DNA of 64,000 nt, from positions 472,001 through 536,000 of the forward strand of contig NZ_JAKFIA010000002.1 in assembly GCF_022569295.1 (NCBI RefSeq). The letters run 5' to 3'. Below are positions 16,851 to 24,849 of this stretch, piece by piece; the first letter of the stretch is position 1, and every line of letters begins with the position of its first letter. This stretch comes from Pedomonas mirosovicensis (GTDB lineage: Bacteria; Pseudomonadota; Alphaproteobacteria; Sphingomonadales; Sphingomonadaceae). Below the pieces are notes generated by a model. It was given only the letters and a program-made list of their open reading frames with translations, was not told where the DNA came from and ran no database searches. A program made the position numbers and the translations under genes.

Positions 16851-18367
16851 AGGGTCACGCCATTCTTCCAGATCGCGATTTCGCGCTCTTCGTTGATCTC
16901 GTTCTTCGCCGGCTTGCCGGAGGCCACCTCAATGATCAGCCGCATCAGGTCCTCCGCGGCCGTGTCCATGTCCGTGCCCGCCGCAATCGGCCCGGCATCG
17001 AAGTCGATCCAGTGCGGCTTGCGCTCGGCCAGCGCCGAGTTGGTGGCGATTTTCAGCGTCGGCACAGGGAAGCCCAGAGGCGTGCCGCGCCCCGTGGTGA
17101 ACAGGAGGATGGTCGCGCCCGCCGCCACCAGCGCTGTGGAAGACACGGCGTCGTTGCCCGGCGCTTCCAGAAACGCCAGGCCCTTGCGGGTGGCGCGCTC
17201 GCCATAGCGCAGCACCTGCGTCACCATGGCCCGGCCCGCCTTCTGCACCGCGCCCAGCGATTTTTCCTCCAGCGTGGTGATGCCGCCCGCGATGTTGCCG
17301 GGAGAGGGGTTTTCGTAAACCGGCTGGTTGTGGTCGAGGAAATAGCGCTTGAAGCCGTTCAGCACCTCGGCCATCGCCTCGAACACCTGTTCGTCGGCGG
17401 CGCGCTCCATCAGCGGGTGCTCCGCGCCGAAAATCTCGGGGATTTCCGTCAGGATCGGCGTGCCGCCCGCACTCGCCAGCATGTCCGCGATCCGCCCCAC
17501 GAGGGGATTGGCGGTGAGCCCGCTGAAGCCGTCGGACCCGCCGCACTTGAGGCCGATCGCCAGCGCGGAAAGCGGGCAGGGCTCGCGCCGGTCCTGCGCG
17601 GCCAGCGCCACCAGTTCCTCCAGCGCTGCGAGCCCGGCCTCGGTTTCATCCTCCGCCATCTGGGCGGCAAAGGCGCGGATGCGGCCGTGGTCCGGCACCT
17701 CGGCCAGCAGCTTGTCGAGCTGATTGTTCTCGCAGCCAAGCCCCACGATCAGCACGCCGCCTGCATTGGGATGCGCGGCGAGGCTTGCGAGAACCTTGCG
17801 GGTGTGGGCGAGGTCGTCCCCCAGCTGTGAGCAGCCGAAGGGGTGGGTGAGGGCGTGAATGCCGTCCACCCGGCCCACGAAGCGCTGCCCGCCGAGGCGG
17901 GCGATCCGCTCGGCCGTGCGGGCGACACAGCCGACGGTCGGCAGTACCCATATTTCGTTGCGCGTGCCCACCAGCCCATTGGCGCGGCGATAGCCGAGGA
18001 AGGTGTCGGGAATGCCCGCCGGCGTTGCCCCCGGCTGCGGCGCGGCGGCAGGCGTGTAGGCGTAGTCCTCGATGCCCTCCAGCCGTGTCGCCAGATTGTG
18101 GGTATGCACATGGTCGCCCGGCGTGATCGCAGCCTTGGCCCGGCCGATCGGCCAGCCATATTTGTGGACGTTCTCGCCTGCTGCGACGGCCTTGAGGGCG
18201 ATCTTGTGCCCCTTGGGGATGTCCGTGCGCGCCACAACCGTGCGCCCGCCCGCGCTGACGCTTTCGCCAGCGGAGATGGGGCGCAGGGCGACGGCAACGT
18301 CATCTCGCCCATCAATGCAGTGGGCGGCGGGCATGGTGGAGGGCGCGTAAGGATCGGTCTGTGTCAT
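16847..18367 (-). CDS. uxaA: Altronate dehydratase
   Basis: 506 aa. The N-terminal SAF-like domain (about residues 15-95, with DIPKGHKIALKAVAAGENVHKYG and HTHNLATRLEG) is followed by the large UxaA/GarD C-terminal domain with GLGCENNQLDKL and LKCGGSDGFSGLTANPLVG. The reaction is D-altronate to 2-keto-3-deoxygluconate, a step of galacturonate breakdown. ATG 18367 has GAGG just upstream; the longer frame to 18499 runs through the operator region and is rejected. Divergent from uxaC, with which it shares a pair of inverted operators. Confidence 0.92.
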   Translation of the reverse strand: MTQTDPYAPSTMPAAHCIDGRDDVAVALRPISAGESVSAGGRTVVARTDIPKGHKIALKAVAAGENVHKYGWPIGRAKAAITPGDHVHTHNLATRLEGIEDYAYTPAAAPQPGATPAGIPDTFLGYRRANGLVGTRNEIWVLPTVGCVARTAERIARLGGQRFVGRVDGIHALTHPFGCSQLGDDLAHTRKVLASLAAHPNAGGVLIVGLGCENNQLDKLLAEVPDHGRIRAFAAQMAEDETEAGLAALEELVALAAQDRREPCPLSALAIGLKCGGSDGFSGLTANPLVGRIADMLASAGGTPILTEIPEIFGAEHPLMERAADEQVFEAMAEVLNGFKRYFLDHNQPVYENPSPGNIAGGITTLEEKSLGAVQKAGRAMVTQVLRYGERATRKGLAFLEAPGNDAVSSTALVAAGATILLFTTGRGTPLGFPVPTLKIATNSALAERKPHWIDFDAGPIAAGTDMDTAAEDLMRLIIEVASGKPAKNEINEEREIAIWKNGVTL

Positions 18368-18375
18368 GCCTCGAA

Positions 18376-18508
18376 TGGTAACCGGTGTCATGCAGAAGGC
18401 AAGGGGTCGTGTGCTACTGCAAGGCGGCCCGATAGGCTCTGCTACGATTGGGAAGCCTGTAGATCGATTGCGCTGTCCTGTTGCATCCGGTTTTGACACC
18501 GGTTACCA
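18376..18508. promoter_or_regulatory. Paired inverted operators in the uxaA-uxaC divergent promoter region
   Basis: The 15-mer TGGTAACCGGTGTCA at 18376-18390 recurs as its exact reverse complement, TGACACCGGTTACCA, at 18494-18508. Each copy is itself a partial palindrome centred on ACCGGT. One copy lies 9 bases from the uxaA start and the other about 70 bases before uxaC, about 118 bp apart centre to centre, close to 11 helical turns, so a regulator could loop them. A LacI- or GntR-type hexuronate regulator encoded elsewhere is the likely ligand; none is next door. Confidence 0.75.
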
Positions 18509-18580
18509 CTTATCAGGACATCGCGAAGAAGCGTCGCTGCAAGATCAAGCATAAGCAATACCAAGGCATAGGGGAGTGTG

Positions 18581-20006
18581 ATGGCAGAATCGGCTCGTAC
18601 TGCACGAAGATCGGCTGTTTCCGGCCGAGCCTCAGATCCGCGCGATTGCCTGGCGGCTTTATGGCGAGGTGGCGCGGCTGCCGATCATCAGCCCCCACGG
18701 CCACACCGACCCGCGCTGGTTCGCGCAGAACGAAGCGTGGGCCAACCCCACCGAGCTGCTGCTGGCGCCCGACCATTACCTCTACCGCATGCTCTACAGC
18801 CAGGGCGTCTCGCTCGAGGCGCTGGGCGTTCCCTCGCGCGCGGGGCCGAGCAAGGCCGATCCCCGCGAAGCGTGGCGGCTGTTTGCAAAGCACTTTTACC
18901 TCTTCCGGGGCACGCCGTCGTCCATGTGGCTCAACCACGTGTTCGCCACCGTCTTCGGCATCGACGTGGCGCTGAATGCGAAGACGGCGGACCACTATTA
19001 CGACATCATCAACGCCGCGCTGGCGACGCCGGATTTTCGGCCGCGCGCCCTGTTTGACCGGTTCAACATCGAACTGCTCGCCACCACCGAGGGGCCGACC
19101 GATACGCTGGAGTACCACGAGACCATCCGGTCGAGCGGTTGGCAGGGGCGCGTCGTCACCGCCTACCGGCCCGATCCGGTGATCGACCCAGAGCACGAGC
19201 AGTTCCAGGGCGCGCTGGCCCGCTTCGCCGAGCTGACCGGCGAGGATGTGTACGACTGGAACGGCTACCTGCGCGCCCACCGCAAGCGGCGCACGGACTT
19301 CATCGCCGTGGGCGCCACCTCAACCGACCACGGCCACCCGACCGCTGCCACCGCCAACCTGTCCCCGGCGGAAGCGGAGGCGCTGTTCCGCAAGGTGACG
19401 GGCGGCGATTTCACCGCTGCGGAGGCCGAGCTGTTCCGCGCCCAGATGCTCACAGAAATGGCGCGGATGAGCATTGATGACGGGCTGGTGATGCAAATTC
19501 ACCCCGGCTCCTTCCGCAACCACAACCAGTGGCTGTTCGAGGCTTACGGCCGCGACAAGGGCGCGGATATCCCGACGCGCACCGATTATGTCCGCGCGCT
19601 GAAACCGTTGCTCGATGCCTTCGGCAACGACACCCGCCTGTCGGTGATCGTGTTCACGCTGGATGAAACCAGCTACAGCCGCGAACTGGCCCCGCTCGCG
19701 GGTCACTATCCCATCCTCAAGCTGGGCCCGGCCTGGTGGTTCCATGACTCGCCGGAGGGGATGCGCCGCTTCCGCGAGCAGACCACCGAGACGGCGGGTT
19801 TCTACAACACCGTCGGCTTCAACGACGACACCCGCGCTTTTCTCTCGATCCCGGCCCGCCACGATGTGGCCCGTCGTATCGACTGCGCCTTCCTCGCCCG
19901 CCTCGTTGCCGAGCACCGGCTGGAGGAGGACGAGGCGGCGGAACTCGCGGTGGACCTCGCCTACAATCTCCCCAAACGGGCCTACAAGCTCGACGAAGGT
20001 CTCTGA
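18581..20006 (+). CDS. uxaC: Uronate (glucuronate/galacturonate) isomerase, apparent frameshift near 5' end
   Basis: Converts D-glucuronate to fructuronate and D-galacturonate to tagaturonate. The long frame contains the amidohydrolase-fold metal motif PIISPHGHTDPRWFA, then EYHETIRSSG and a late TDYVRALKPLLDAFG region. The only start in that frame is GTG 18669, which would begin eight residues before HGH and miss the usual N-terminal helix. Upstream bases in the same frame encode RLVLHEDRLFPAEPQIRAIA, just what the family has there, but this frame has no start and runs into a TGA. ATG 18581, with GGGGAG before it, is one base out of phase. Removing one base between about 18584 and 18591 gives a complete protein of about 474 aa. 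Either a sequencing indel or a recent mutation. Confidence 0.85.
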
Positions 20007-20776
20007 TCGGGCGGCAAGGTCCGGACGGCTGGCGCGGTGTCGATGGCGGCGATCATGCCATCGCCCAGCCACCGGCCGAGCCAGCCGCCCGCCAGGGCAA
20101 GGCCGTCCGTCTCGCCATGCCGCTCGACCACGAGGGCGCAGAGCGCGCCGAAGGTCATGCCGTTGGCCACATGCGCGAGCGCCGCGGCCTCGGCAGAGTC
20201 CAGCGTGCGGAAGCGGGGCGTAAAACCGTTGCGCCACACGGCGAGCATTGCCGGGCGCGGCAGCCGTGCGGCGGCCGGCGGCGTTGATCCCCCATTGATC
20301 GCGGACCAGATCGCGGCGGCGTTGGTGGTTGCTTGCTCTAGCTGGAAGGTGGGCACAAGCCGCAGCATGGCATTGTCCCAGTCGATGCCGCTCAGCGCCT
20401 CTGCGGAAACGGCAGTAGCATCGACTGCTACGAAAATTTCCGCAAGCGCCCGCTCCAGTCGGGCCAACTCAATCACCTCCACGTCGTTCGGGTAAATCCG
20501 TGCAAGCGTTTCAGGGAAATCCCGCGCATAGGCGTCGAGTGTCCAGCTGCCGGGCGGCACGTGGTCGATGTGGGTAGCGGCACTCGCCTCGAAGGCGGCG
20601 TCGCCGATCCAGGCGCGCACGGTCTGATAGGTCTCGGCAAGGCAGGCCATCAGCTGGCTGCGATAGGTGTTGAGATAAACGGAAAGCCCGTTCGGGCTGC
20701 CCAGCCGTGCGGCAGCATCGGCGGATTCTTCCCTAAGCCAGGCGCGAAAGTCGCGTTGCAGATCGCGCAGGCTCAT
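19982..20776 (-). CDS. bufC: DUF2063 protein, bufferin maturation partner (BufC-like)
   Basis: 264 aa. The N-terminal DUF2063 region is recognizable ([14 protein letters not shown] then [29 protein letters not shown], and later [22 protein letters not shown]). DUF2063 proteins (HvfC, MbnC, BufC) form a complex with a DUF692 enzyme and deliver the precursor peptide for cysteine modification. Its ATG overlaps the DUF692 gene's stop by four bases, typical for obligate partners. Its 3' end overlaps the converging uxaC end by 25 bases. Confidence 0.88.
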   Translation of the reverse strand: MSLRDLQRDFRAWLREESADAAARLGSPNGLSVYLNTYRSQLMACLAETYQTVRAWIGDAAFEASAATHIDHVPPGSWTLDAYARDFPETLARIYPNDVEVIELARLERALAEIFVAVDATAVSAEALSGIDWDNAMLRLVPTFQLEQATTNAAAIWSAINGGSTPPAAARLPRPAMLAVWRNGFTPRFRTLDSAEAAALAHVANGMTFGALCALVVERHGETDGLALAGGWLGRWLGDGMIAAIDTAPAVRTLPPDQRPSSSL

Positions 20777-21600
20777 GCCGCGCCCCGCTGGCTTTGTGCA
20801 GCGATGCCGCGGGCGATCTCCAGTTCCGCGAGCAGATCGGCAAGTGGCGGAATATCGTCGTCCCGCTCGATCATCGTCGCAACCGGGCCGACCCGCTTGA
20901 GCGCGGCGTCATAGAGCGACCACACCGGCGCAGGCACAGGCTTGTCGTGGGTATCGATCAGGAGGTCGCGGCCCTGGCTATGCCCGGCCAGATGGATCTG
21001 GCGCACGCGCTGGGCGGGCACGCCGGCGAGATAGGCGAGCGGATCAAACCCGTGGTTCGCGGCGCTGACGTAAATATTGTTCACATCGAGCAGCAGATCG
21101 CAGCCGGTGCGCGCGCAGATCGCGTCGAGAAATTCCCATTCCGTCATCGCGGCGTCGGCGAAGGCGATGTAGCTGGATGGATTTTCGAGCAGCAGCGTGC
21201 GCCCCAGCATGTCCTGCGCCATGGCGACGTTGGCGCAGACGACATCCAGCGCCTCCTCGGTATAGGGCAGGGGCAACAGATCGTGGGAGTTGAAGCCGTC
21301 GATCCGCGTCCAGCAGAGATGATCGGAGATAAACAATGGCTCGACCTCGTCGGCCAGCGTTTTCAGGCGGCGCAGATAATCGCGGTCGATGCCATCGGCG
21401 GAGCCCACCGACATGGAGACACCATGCAGCGCAACCGGGTATCGCCTGCGGATGCGACGCAGAATGTCGCGCGGGCGCCCACCCTCCACCATGAAATTCT
21501 CCGAGATCACCTCGACGAAATCGACCGGCACCTGATCTTCAAGAAAATCGGCATAGTGGGGCTTGCGTAGGCCAAGGCCGTGAAGCGGGGCTGCGATCAT
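20773..21600 (-). CDS. bufB: DUF692 multinuclear non-heme iron enzyme (MNIO), bufferin maturation (BufB-like)
   Basis: 275 aa, the normal family length, a TIM-barrel enzyme. Iron-ligand segments known from MbnB/BufB are visible in order: [60 protein letters not shown] and LIDTHDKPV. Enzymes of this family use two or three iron ions and O2 to turn precursor cysteines into oxazolone or thiooxazole groups. Here the substrate is most likely the Cys-rich peptide encoded 57 bases upstream, and possibly also the DUF2282 peptide at 23403-23675, which has no MNIO of its own nearby. Overlaps bufC by four bases. Confidence 0.93.
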   Translation of the reverse strand: MIAAPLHGLGLRKPHYADFLEDQVPVDFVEVISENFMVEGGRPRDILRRIRRRYPVALHGVSMSVGSADGIDRDYLRRLKTLADEVEPLFISDHLCWTRIDGFNSHDLLPLPYTEEALDVVCANVAMAQDMLGRTLLLENPSSYIAFADAAMTEWEFLDAICARTGCDLLLDVNNIYVSAANHGFDPLAYLAGVPAQRVRQIHLAGHSQGRDLLIDTHDKPVPAPVWSLYDAALKRVGPVATMIERDDDIPPLADLLAELEIARGIAAQSQRGAA

Positions 21601-21622
21601 GACGGATATCCCGGATGGGCAA

Positions 21623-21650
21623 GGCCCGGCCGCCGGAGCGCAGCCGGGCC
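21623..21650 (-). terminator. Hairpin between the precursor gene and bufB
   Basis: An 8-bp perfect stem (GGCCCGGC / GCCGGGCC) occupies the short gap between the bufA2-like stop and bufB. It has no T run, so it is more likely an attenuator or RNase-protection hairpin that lets the precursor be made in excess over the enzyme. Confidence 0.5.
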
Positions 21651-21657
21651 AGGAAAC

Positions 21658-21921
21658 TTACTTCGGCGCGGTCAGGCTGCCGCCCTGCGCCTCGCAGGCG
21701 GCGGCGGTGAGCATCTTGAAGCCCTGCCCCTTGCAATCGTTCATGCCCTTGCAGTCATTATGGGCAGTCTTGCAGTCCGACTGGCCCTTGCAGGCGTTGA
21801 TGCCATAGCAGTGAACGGTCTGAGCGCCTTCGGCATGCGCGGGCGCAACCGTGGCGGCGCCGGAAAGCGCAACAGCGGCGGCGGTTGCGGCAAGGCTGAG
21901 GCCGGAGGATAAGGTCATCAT
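21658..21921 (-). CDS. bufA2: Cys-rich bufferin-type RiPP precursor (BufA2-like)
   Basis: 87 aa. A signal peptide (about residues 1-30, ending APAHA) precedes a core with regularly spaced cysteines: HCYGINACKG, SDCKTA, NDCKGM, NDCKGQGF, and a final AACEAQGG. Seven cysteines are in the mature part, many followed by Lys. The KCYG/NACKG/CKGQGF pattern is that of the second bufferin precursor family, distinct from DUF2282. Start ATG 21921 has AAGGAGC at 7-8 bases. Known relatives are exported, have cysteines converted by the MNIO enzyme and bind copper. First gene of bufA2-bufB-bufC, with its own ECF-type promoter. Confidence 0.88.
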   Translation of the reverse strand: MMTLSSGLSLAATAAAVALSGAATVAPAHAEGAQTVHCYGINACKGQSDCKTAHNDCKGMNDCKGQGFKMLTAAACEAQGGSLTAPK

Positions 21922-21964
21922 GGATGAAGCTCCTTCAAGAGATCTGCCGGATCGGCCTCTCTCT

Positions 21965-21990
21965 TACGAAGGGATGCGCTGTCCGGTTAC
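21965..21990 (-). promoter_or_regulatory. ECF sigma promoter of bufA2BC
   Basis: On the minus strand GTAACC (-35, 21985-21990) is followed after exactly 16 bases by CGTA (-10, 21965-21968). The same motif and spacing occur in front of the sigma gene and of the DUF2282 gene. It resembles the GTAACC/CGAA promoters described for Caulobacter SigF. Confidence 0.85.
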
Positions 21991-21994
21991 ACGC

Positions 21995-22651
21995 CTACCA
22001 GCGCAGCAGTTTCGGGCCCACGAGCGCGCCCAGGGCCGTCGTCAGCACGATGCCGAGGGTGTACCAGGTGAGCACGAACAGGGCCGAGGTTTCCGGGCAG
22101 TGCAGGCAATAGATCGCCGCAGCCAGGGCGCCGGCGGCCAGCCCCGCCGTTGCGCCCGCGGCCCGCAGCCGGGTGGGCGCTAGCCACCGGAACGACCAAA
22201 GCAGGCCGATAAAGATCGGCAGGGAAAGCCCCAGCACGGTCCATGAGCAAACCATCCAGCTGTGGCCCAGCCACATGTGCGGCCAGTGGCGCATGGGCGT
22301 CGCCGCCAACTCGGCGGCGCAGACGCCAACGAGCAGCAGCACAGGCGCCGCCGCCAGCCACAGCCAGCCGAACGATCCGTCGTCAGGCCGGGCGAGCCGC
22401 GCAACCCCGATCACGGCGGAAATCCCGAGCGCGATTGTGTAAATCCACTTCAGCCAGAAGGAGTAGCCCTGCATCGCCAGATGCAGATCCGGGCGGATGC
22501 CCAGCAGAACAGCCACCAGCACGGTGGTAATCGCGCCTCCGCCCACAAGGCCAAGGGCAATACGCCGGCTGACTGCGTGGCGGCGCACGGCAGGGACGTC
22601 CCGCGTCAGCGATTGAATCAGCTGCTCCGTATCCATCCCGCGTTTTTTCAT
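21995..22651 (-). CDS. nrsF: NrsF-type (DUF1109) integral-membrane anti-sigma factor
   Basis: 218 aa with a short cytoplasmic N-terminus (MDTEQLIQSLTRDVPAVRR) and six hydrophobic segments, the DUF1109 layout. In Caulobacter NrsF holds ECF sigma SigF inactive and releases it under heavy-metal stress, using a conserved cysteine pair; here cysteines occur at VGVCAAE, VCSW and YCLHCPE. The CLHC pair near residue 180 is a good candidate for the metal or redox sensor. Its ATG overlaps the sigma gene's stop by four bases, and AGGAG lies six bases upstream, so the pair is made together. Confidence 0.88.
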   Translation of the reverse strand: MKKRGMDTEQLIQSLTRDVPAVRRHAVSRRIALGLVGGGAITTVLVAVLLGIRPDLHLAMQGYSFWLKWIYTIALGISAVIGVARLARPDDGSFGWLWLAAAPVLLLVGVCAAELAATPMRHWPHMWLGHSWMVCSWTVLGLSLPIFIGLLWSFRWLAPTRLRAAGATAGLAAGALAAAIYCLHCPETSALFVLTWYTLGIVLTTALGALVGPKLLRW

Positions 22652-23184
22652 GGATTGCTCCTGATAAGCGCGGCAAGCGCCTTGAGCCCCCGATGAACCG
22701 AAACCTTCACGTCGGATTCGCCGATCTGGGCCCCGCTCGCGGCCTCGGCGACGCTCAGGCCATCGATATGCGTATCGCGTATCGCGCGCGCCTGCTTCGG
22801 TGACAGGCTGGCCAGCAGCCGGTCCACATCCAGTCGCGCGGAGGATGCCGCCTCGAAGCCCTCGGTAACCAGAATATCCTCCAGATTTTCAATCGGCACC
22901 AAAATCCGGCGTCGGCGGAGATGGTCGATCAGCCTGTAGCGTGCAATCGCATACAGCCACGCCGTGAACGGTCGCTCGCGGTCATAAGTGGCGCGCCGCG
23001 TATGGATGGCGATTAATGTCTCCTGCACCAGATCCTCGATATCATCCTCGCCTCCTCGCAGGCGGCGGCGATAGAAGGAGCGTAACAGCGGCACGAGGGC
23101 GCGCAGCAGGGCGGCCTGGGCTGCGGCATCGCCATCCAACCCGCCGATCATCCATGCCTGTAGCTGTTCCTCGCTTTCGCGCAT
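22648..23184 (-). CDS. sigF: ECF-family sigma factor (SigF-like)
   Basis: 178 aa. Region 2 is clear: DDIEDLVQETLIAIHTRRATYDRERPFTAWLYAIARYRLIDHLRRRR. Region 4 follows: LSPKQARAIRDTHIDGLSVAEAASGAQIGESDVKVSVHRGLKAL. I chose ATG 23184, because the upstream ATG at 23211 would lie ahead of the -10 element at 23205-23208. The gene is preceded by its own GTAACC-N16-CGTA promoter, which indicates autoregulation, and is coupled to the anti-sigma gene. Its targets here are evidently the two bufferin precursor operons on either side. Confidence 0.92.
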   Translation of the reverse strand: MRESEEQLQAWMIGGLDGDAAAQAALLRALVPLLRSFYRRRLRGGEDDIEDLVQETLIAIHTRRATYDRERPFTAWLYAIARYRLIDHLRRRRILVPIENLEDILVTEGFEAASSARLDVDRLLASLSPKQARAIRDTHIDGLSVAEAASGAQIGESDVKVSVHRGLKALAALIRSNP

Positions 23185-23204
23185 TCGCTCTCCCGAACGG
23201 GGCT

Positions 23205-23230
23205 TACGCAATAGACAGGCAACCGGTTAC
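23205..23230 (-). promoter_or_regulatory. ECF sigma promoter of sigF-nrsF (autoregulatory)
   Basis: Minus strand GTAACC at 23225-23230, 16 bases, CGTA at 23205-23208. Only 20 bases separate the -10 from the sigma gene start, with GGGAGAG in between. Confidence 0.85.
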
Positions 23231-23272
23231 ACGCGCCGCGCATTGCCCCTCGAAAAAATGCGGCACGCCACT

Positions 23273-23298
23273 GTAACCGGCAAACGCTGCGCTGCGTA
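23273..23298 (+). promoter_or_regulatory. ECF sigma promoter of bufA1-bufD
   Basis: GTAACC at 23273-23278, 16 bases, CGTA at 23295-23298, the third copy of the motif. It implies a leader of about 95 bases before the bufA1 start chosen here. Confidence 0.82.
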
Positions 23299-23402
23299 GG
23301 GCCAATCGTGACCCGACATGCCGTCTCCCAAGAAGGGGCACCATGCGCCAGCCGCCTGTTTTCAGTTCAGATGCATGGGAGACGAGAAAAGAGGATCTGC
23401 CT

Positions 23403-23675
23403 ATGACCGCAACTCCCGCAGCCATTGCTGCCGCTCTCGCCCTCGCGCTTGCCGCGGGCGCCGCAGAAGCAGCTGAGAAAAACACCCAGCCGATGGAGAA
23501 ATGCTATGGCATTGCGCTCGCCGGCCAAAACGATTGCAAGGCGGGTGCGGGCACGAGTTGCGCCGGTAGCTCGAAGGTGGATTACCAGGGCAACGCCTGG
23601 AAGCTCGTGAAGGCTGGCACCTGCGTCAAGATCAAGACGCCAAAGGGCAACGGCTCCCTCACGCCCAAGGCATAA
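23403..23675 (+). CDS. bufA1: DUF2282 bufferin precursor (BufA1)
   Basis: 90 aa. A signal peptide ([23 protein letters not shown]) precedes a core with four conserved cysteines, [22 protein letters not shown] and KAGTCVKI, exactly the DUF2282 plan. AGAGGAT precedes ATG 23403; an in-frame ATG at 23343 also has a fair ribosome site but would put 20 polar residues before the signal peptide. DUF2282 peptides are the founding bufferins, processed by DUF692/DUF2063 proteins into copper-binding periplasmic peptides. No such enzymes follow in this operon, so it probably borrows BufB/BufC from the neighbouring unit. Confidence 0.92.
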   Translation: MTATPAAIAAALALALAAGAAEAAEKNTQPMEKCYGIALAGQNDCKAGAGTSCAGSSKVDYQGNAWKLVKAGTCVKIKTPKGNGSLTPKA

Positions 23676-23684
23676 TCTGCGCCC

Positions 23685-23726
23685 GGCCCGCCCCTGCCGC
23701 CCTCCCTTGATGCAGGGAGGCGGGCC
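23685..23726 (+). terminator. Nested inverted repeats between bufA1 and bufD
   Basis: An outer 8-bp pair (GGCCCGCC at 23685-23692, GGCGGGCC at 23719-23726) and an inner 6-bp pair (CCTCCC / GGGAGG, 23701-23720) compete for the same bases. Position just after the precursor gene, as in the bufA2 operon, suggests partial termination or mRNA stabilization. Confidence 0.5.
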
Positions 23727-23752
23727 GGCGCTTTTTGCAGGAGAGGCGACCC

Positions 23753-24190
23753 ATGCCCTCGCTGATTTCCCTGTACCGCCGCGCAGGCGCGTGGGCGGGT
23801 CGATTGATGCCGGATGCCCTGTTGCTGCTCATTGCCCGGCTGGGCATAGCCGCGATCTTCTTCCTGTCCGGCCGTACCAAGGTGGAAGGCGTGCTGACCA
23901 TTACCGATTCCACCTACGCACTGTTCAGCAGTGAATATGCGCTTCCCTTCCTGGCGCCAGAAACTGCGGCTTATGTGACGACCTATTCCGAGCACTTGTT
24001 TCCCATCCTGCTGGCGCTCGGGCTGTTCACCCGGCCAGCGGCGGCAGCTCTTCTCGTCATGACGGCAGTGATCGAAATTTTCGTCTATCCCGATGCCTGG
24101 GCAACGCACCTCAGTTGGGCAGGGCTGCTGCTTCTCCTTATTGCCCGCGGTGGCGGGGCATGGTCGCTTGACCGGTTGCTGGATCGTTGA
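23753..24190 (+). CDS. bufD: DoxX-family membrane protein (BufD-like)
   Basis: 145 aa, four membrane helices. The DoxX features are present: [22 protein letters not shown] at helix 1 and [36 protein letters not shown] in the middle. DoxX proteins accompany many DUF692/DUF2063/DUF2282 operons, where they are named BufD; their activity is not established, with a role in redox or quinone chemistry proposed. ATG 23753 is preceded by GGAGAGG. It follows bufA1 in the same ECF-driven unit. Confidence 0.88.
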   Translation: MPSLISLYRRAGAWAGRLMPDALLLLIARLGIAAIFFLSGRTKVEGVLTITDSTYALFSSEYALPFLAPETAAYVTTYSEHLFPILLALGLFTRPAAAALLVMTAVIEIFVYPDAWATHLSWAGLLLLLIARGGGAWSLDRLLDR

Positions 24191-24326
24191 GCGCCCTTTG
24201 TCTGCTCAATCGTCTCCGCCGCTTGATCGTGCGTTGTGAACGCCGCCTCGATATTTACATGGCTCTCGCCACCTTTGGATGCACGCTTACCAGCCTCAAC
24301 CAGATCAGAAAATCTGGTGGAATGTT

Positions 24327-24746
24327 CTAAAGCGTTTCCAGCAGCGCAATCAGCTCCTGCCGCATCCGGCGCAATTCTGTCCGGTGGATGGCGGACAGCG
24401 ACGTGAGCAGCGCATTGGCCTGGTCCGTTAACGCCAGCACGACCTGCCGGCGATCCTGCGGCGCGGGTTGCCGGGCCACCAGACCGTGCTGCACCAGCCG
24501 ATTGGCCAGGCCCGTCGCGCTGTGCGGGCGCAGCATCAGCCGCTCGGCGAGGGCACCGACCGTCAGCCCCTGATCTCCTGCCGCGCGGATGGCCAGCAGC
24601 GCCTGATGCTGCTGGGGCGTCAGGCCGGCATCCTCCGCCGCCTGTTCACTGAAGCAGAGAAACCGCCGCAGCGCATGGCGAAGATCAGCCAGGACCCGAT
24701 AATCCGCATCCGTCAGGGGGCGGGCATCCTGTCTCTGTTCGCGCAT
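24327..24746 (-). CDS. MarR-family transcriptional regulator
   Basis: 139 aa, with the winged helix core LTPQQHQALLAIRAAGDQGLTVGALAERLMLRPHSATGLANRLVQHGLVARQPAPQDRRQVVLALTD; the DRRQ wing motif is diagnostic. It is divergent from the ClC channel gene and a perfect inverted repeat lies between them, so it probably represses both. Ligand unknown. Confidence 0.92.
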   Translation of the reverse strand: MREQRQDARPLTDADYRVLADLRHALRRFLCFSEQAAEDAGLTPQQHQALLAIRAAGDQGLTVGALAERLMLRPHSATGLANRLVQHGLVARQPAPQDRRQVVLALTDQANALLTSLSAIHRTELRRMRQELIALLETL

Positions 24747-24791
24747 TTTCTTCCTCTCCCCAACGGATCTCCAACGGAACGACGATTGATT

Positions 24792-24810
24792 TATATCGCA
24801 TTACGATATA
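24792..24810. promoter_or_regulatory. Palindromic operator between marR and clc genes
   Basis: TATATCG and CGATATA, 7 bp each and perfectly complementary, are separated by five bases (CATTA). Half-site length and spacing fit MarR dimers. It lies 46 bases before the MarR start and 40 before the channel start. Confidence 0.75.
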
Positions 24811-24849
24811 TCTGCCCGGCGGACCCATCTCCAGCAGGAACCGGAAAAC

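Noticed and set aside
18378-18383. GTAACC in the uxaA promoter as a fourth ECF promoter
   Set aside because: Sixteen bases downstream the sequence is CAAG, not CGTA, and the reverse-strand copy at 18501-18506 gives GCAA. It is part of the 15-bp operator instead.
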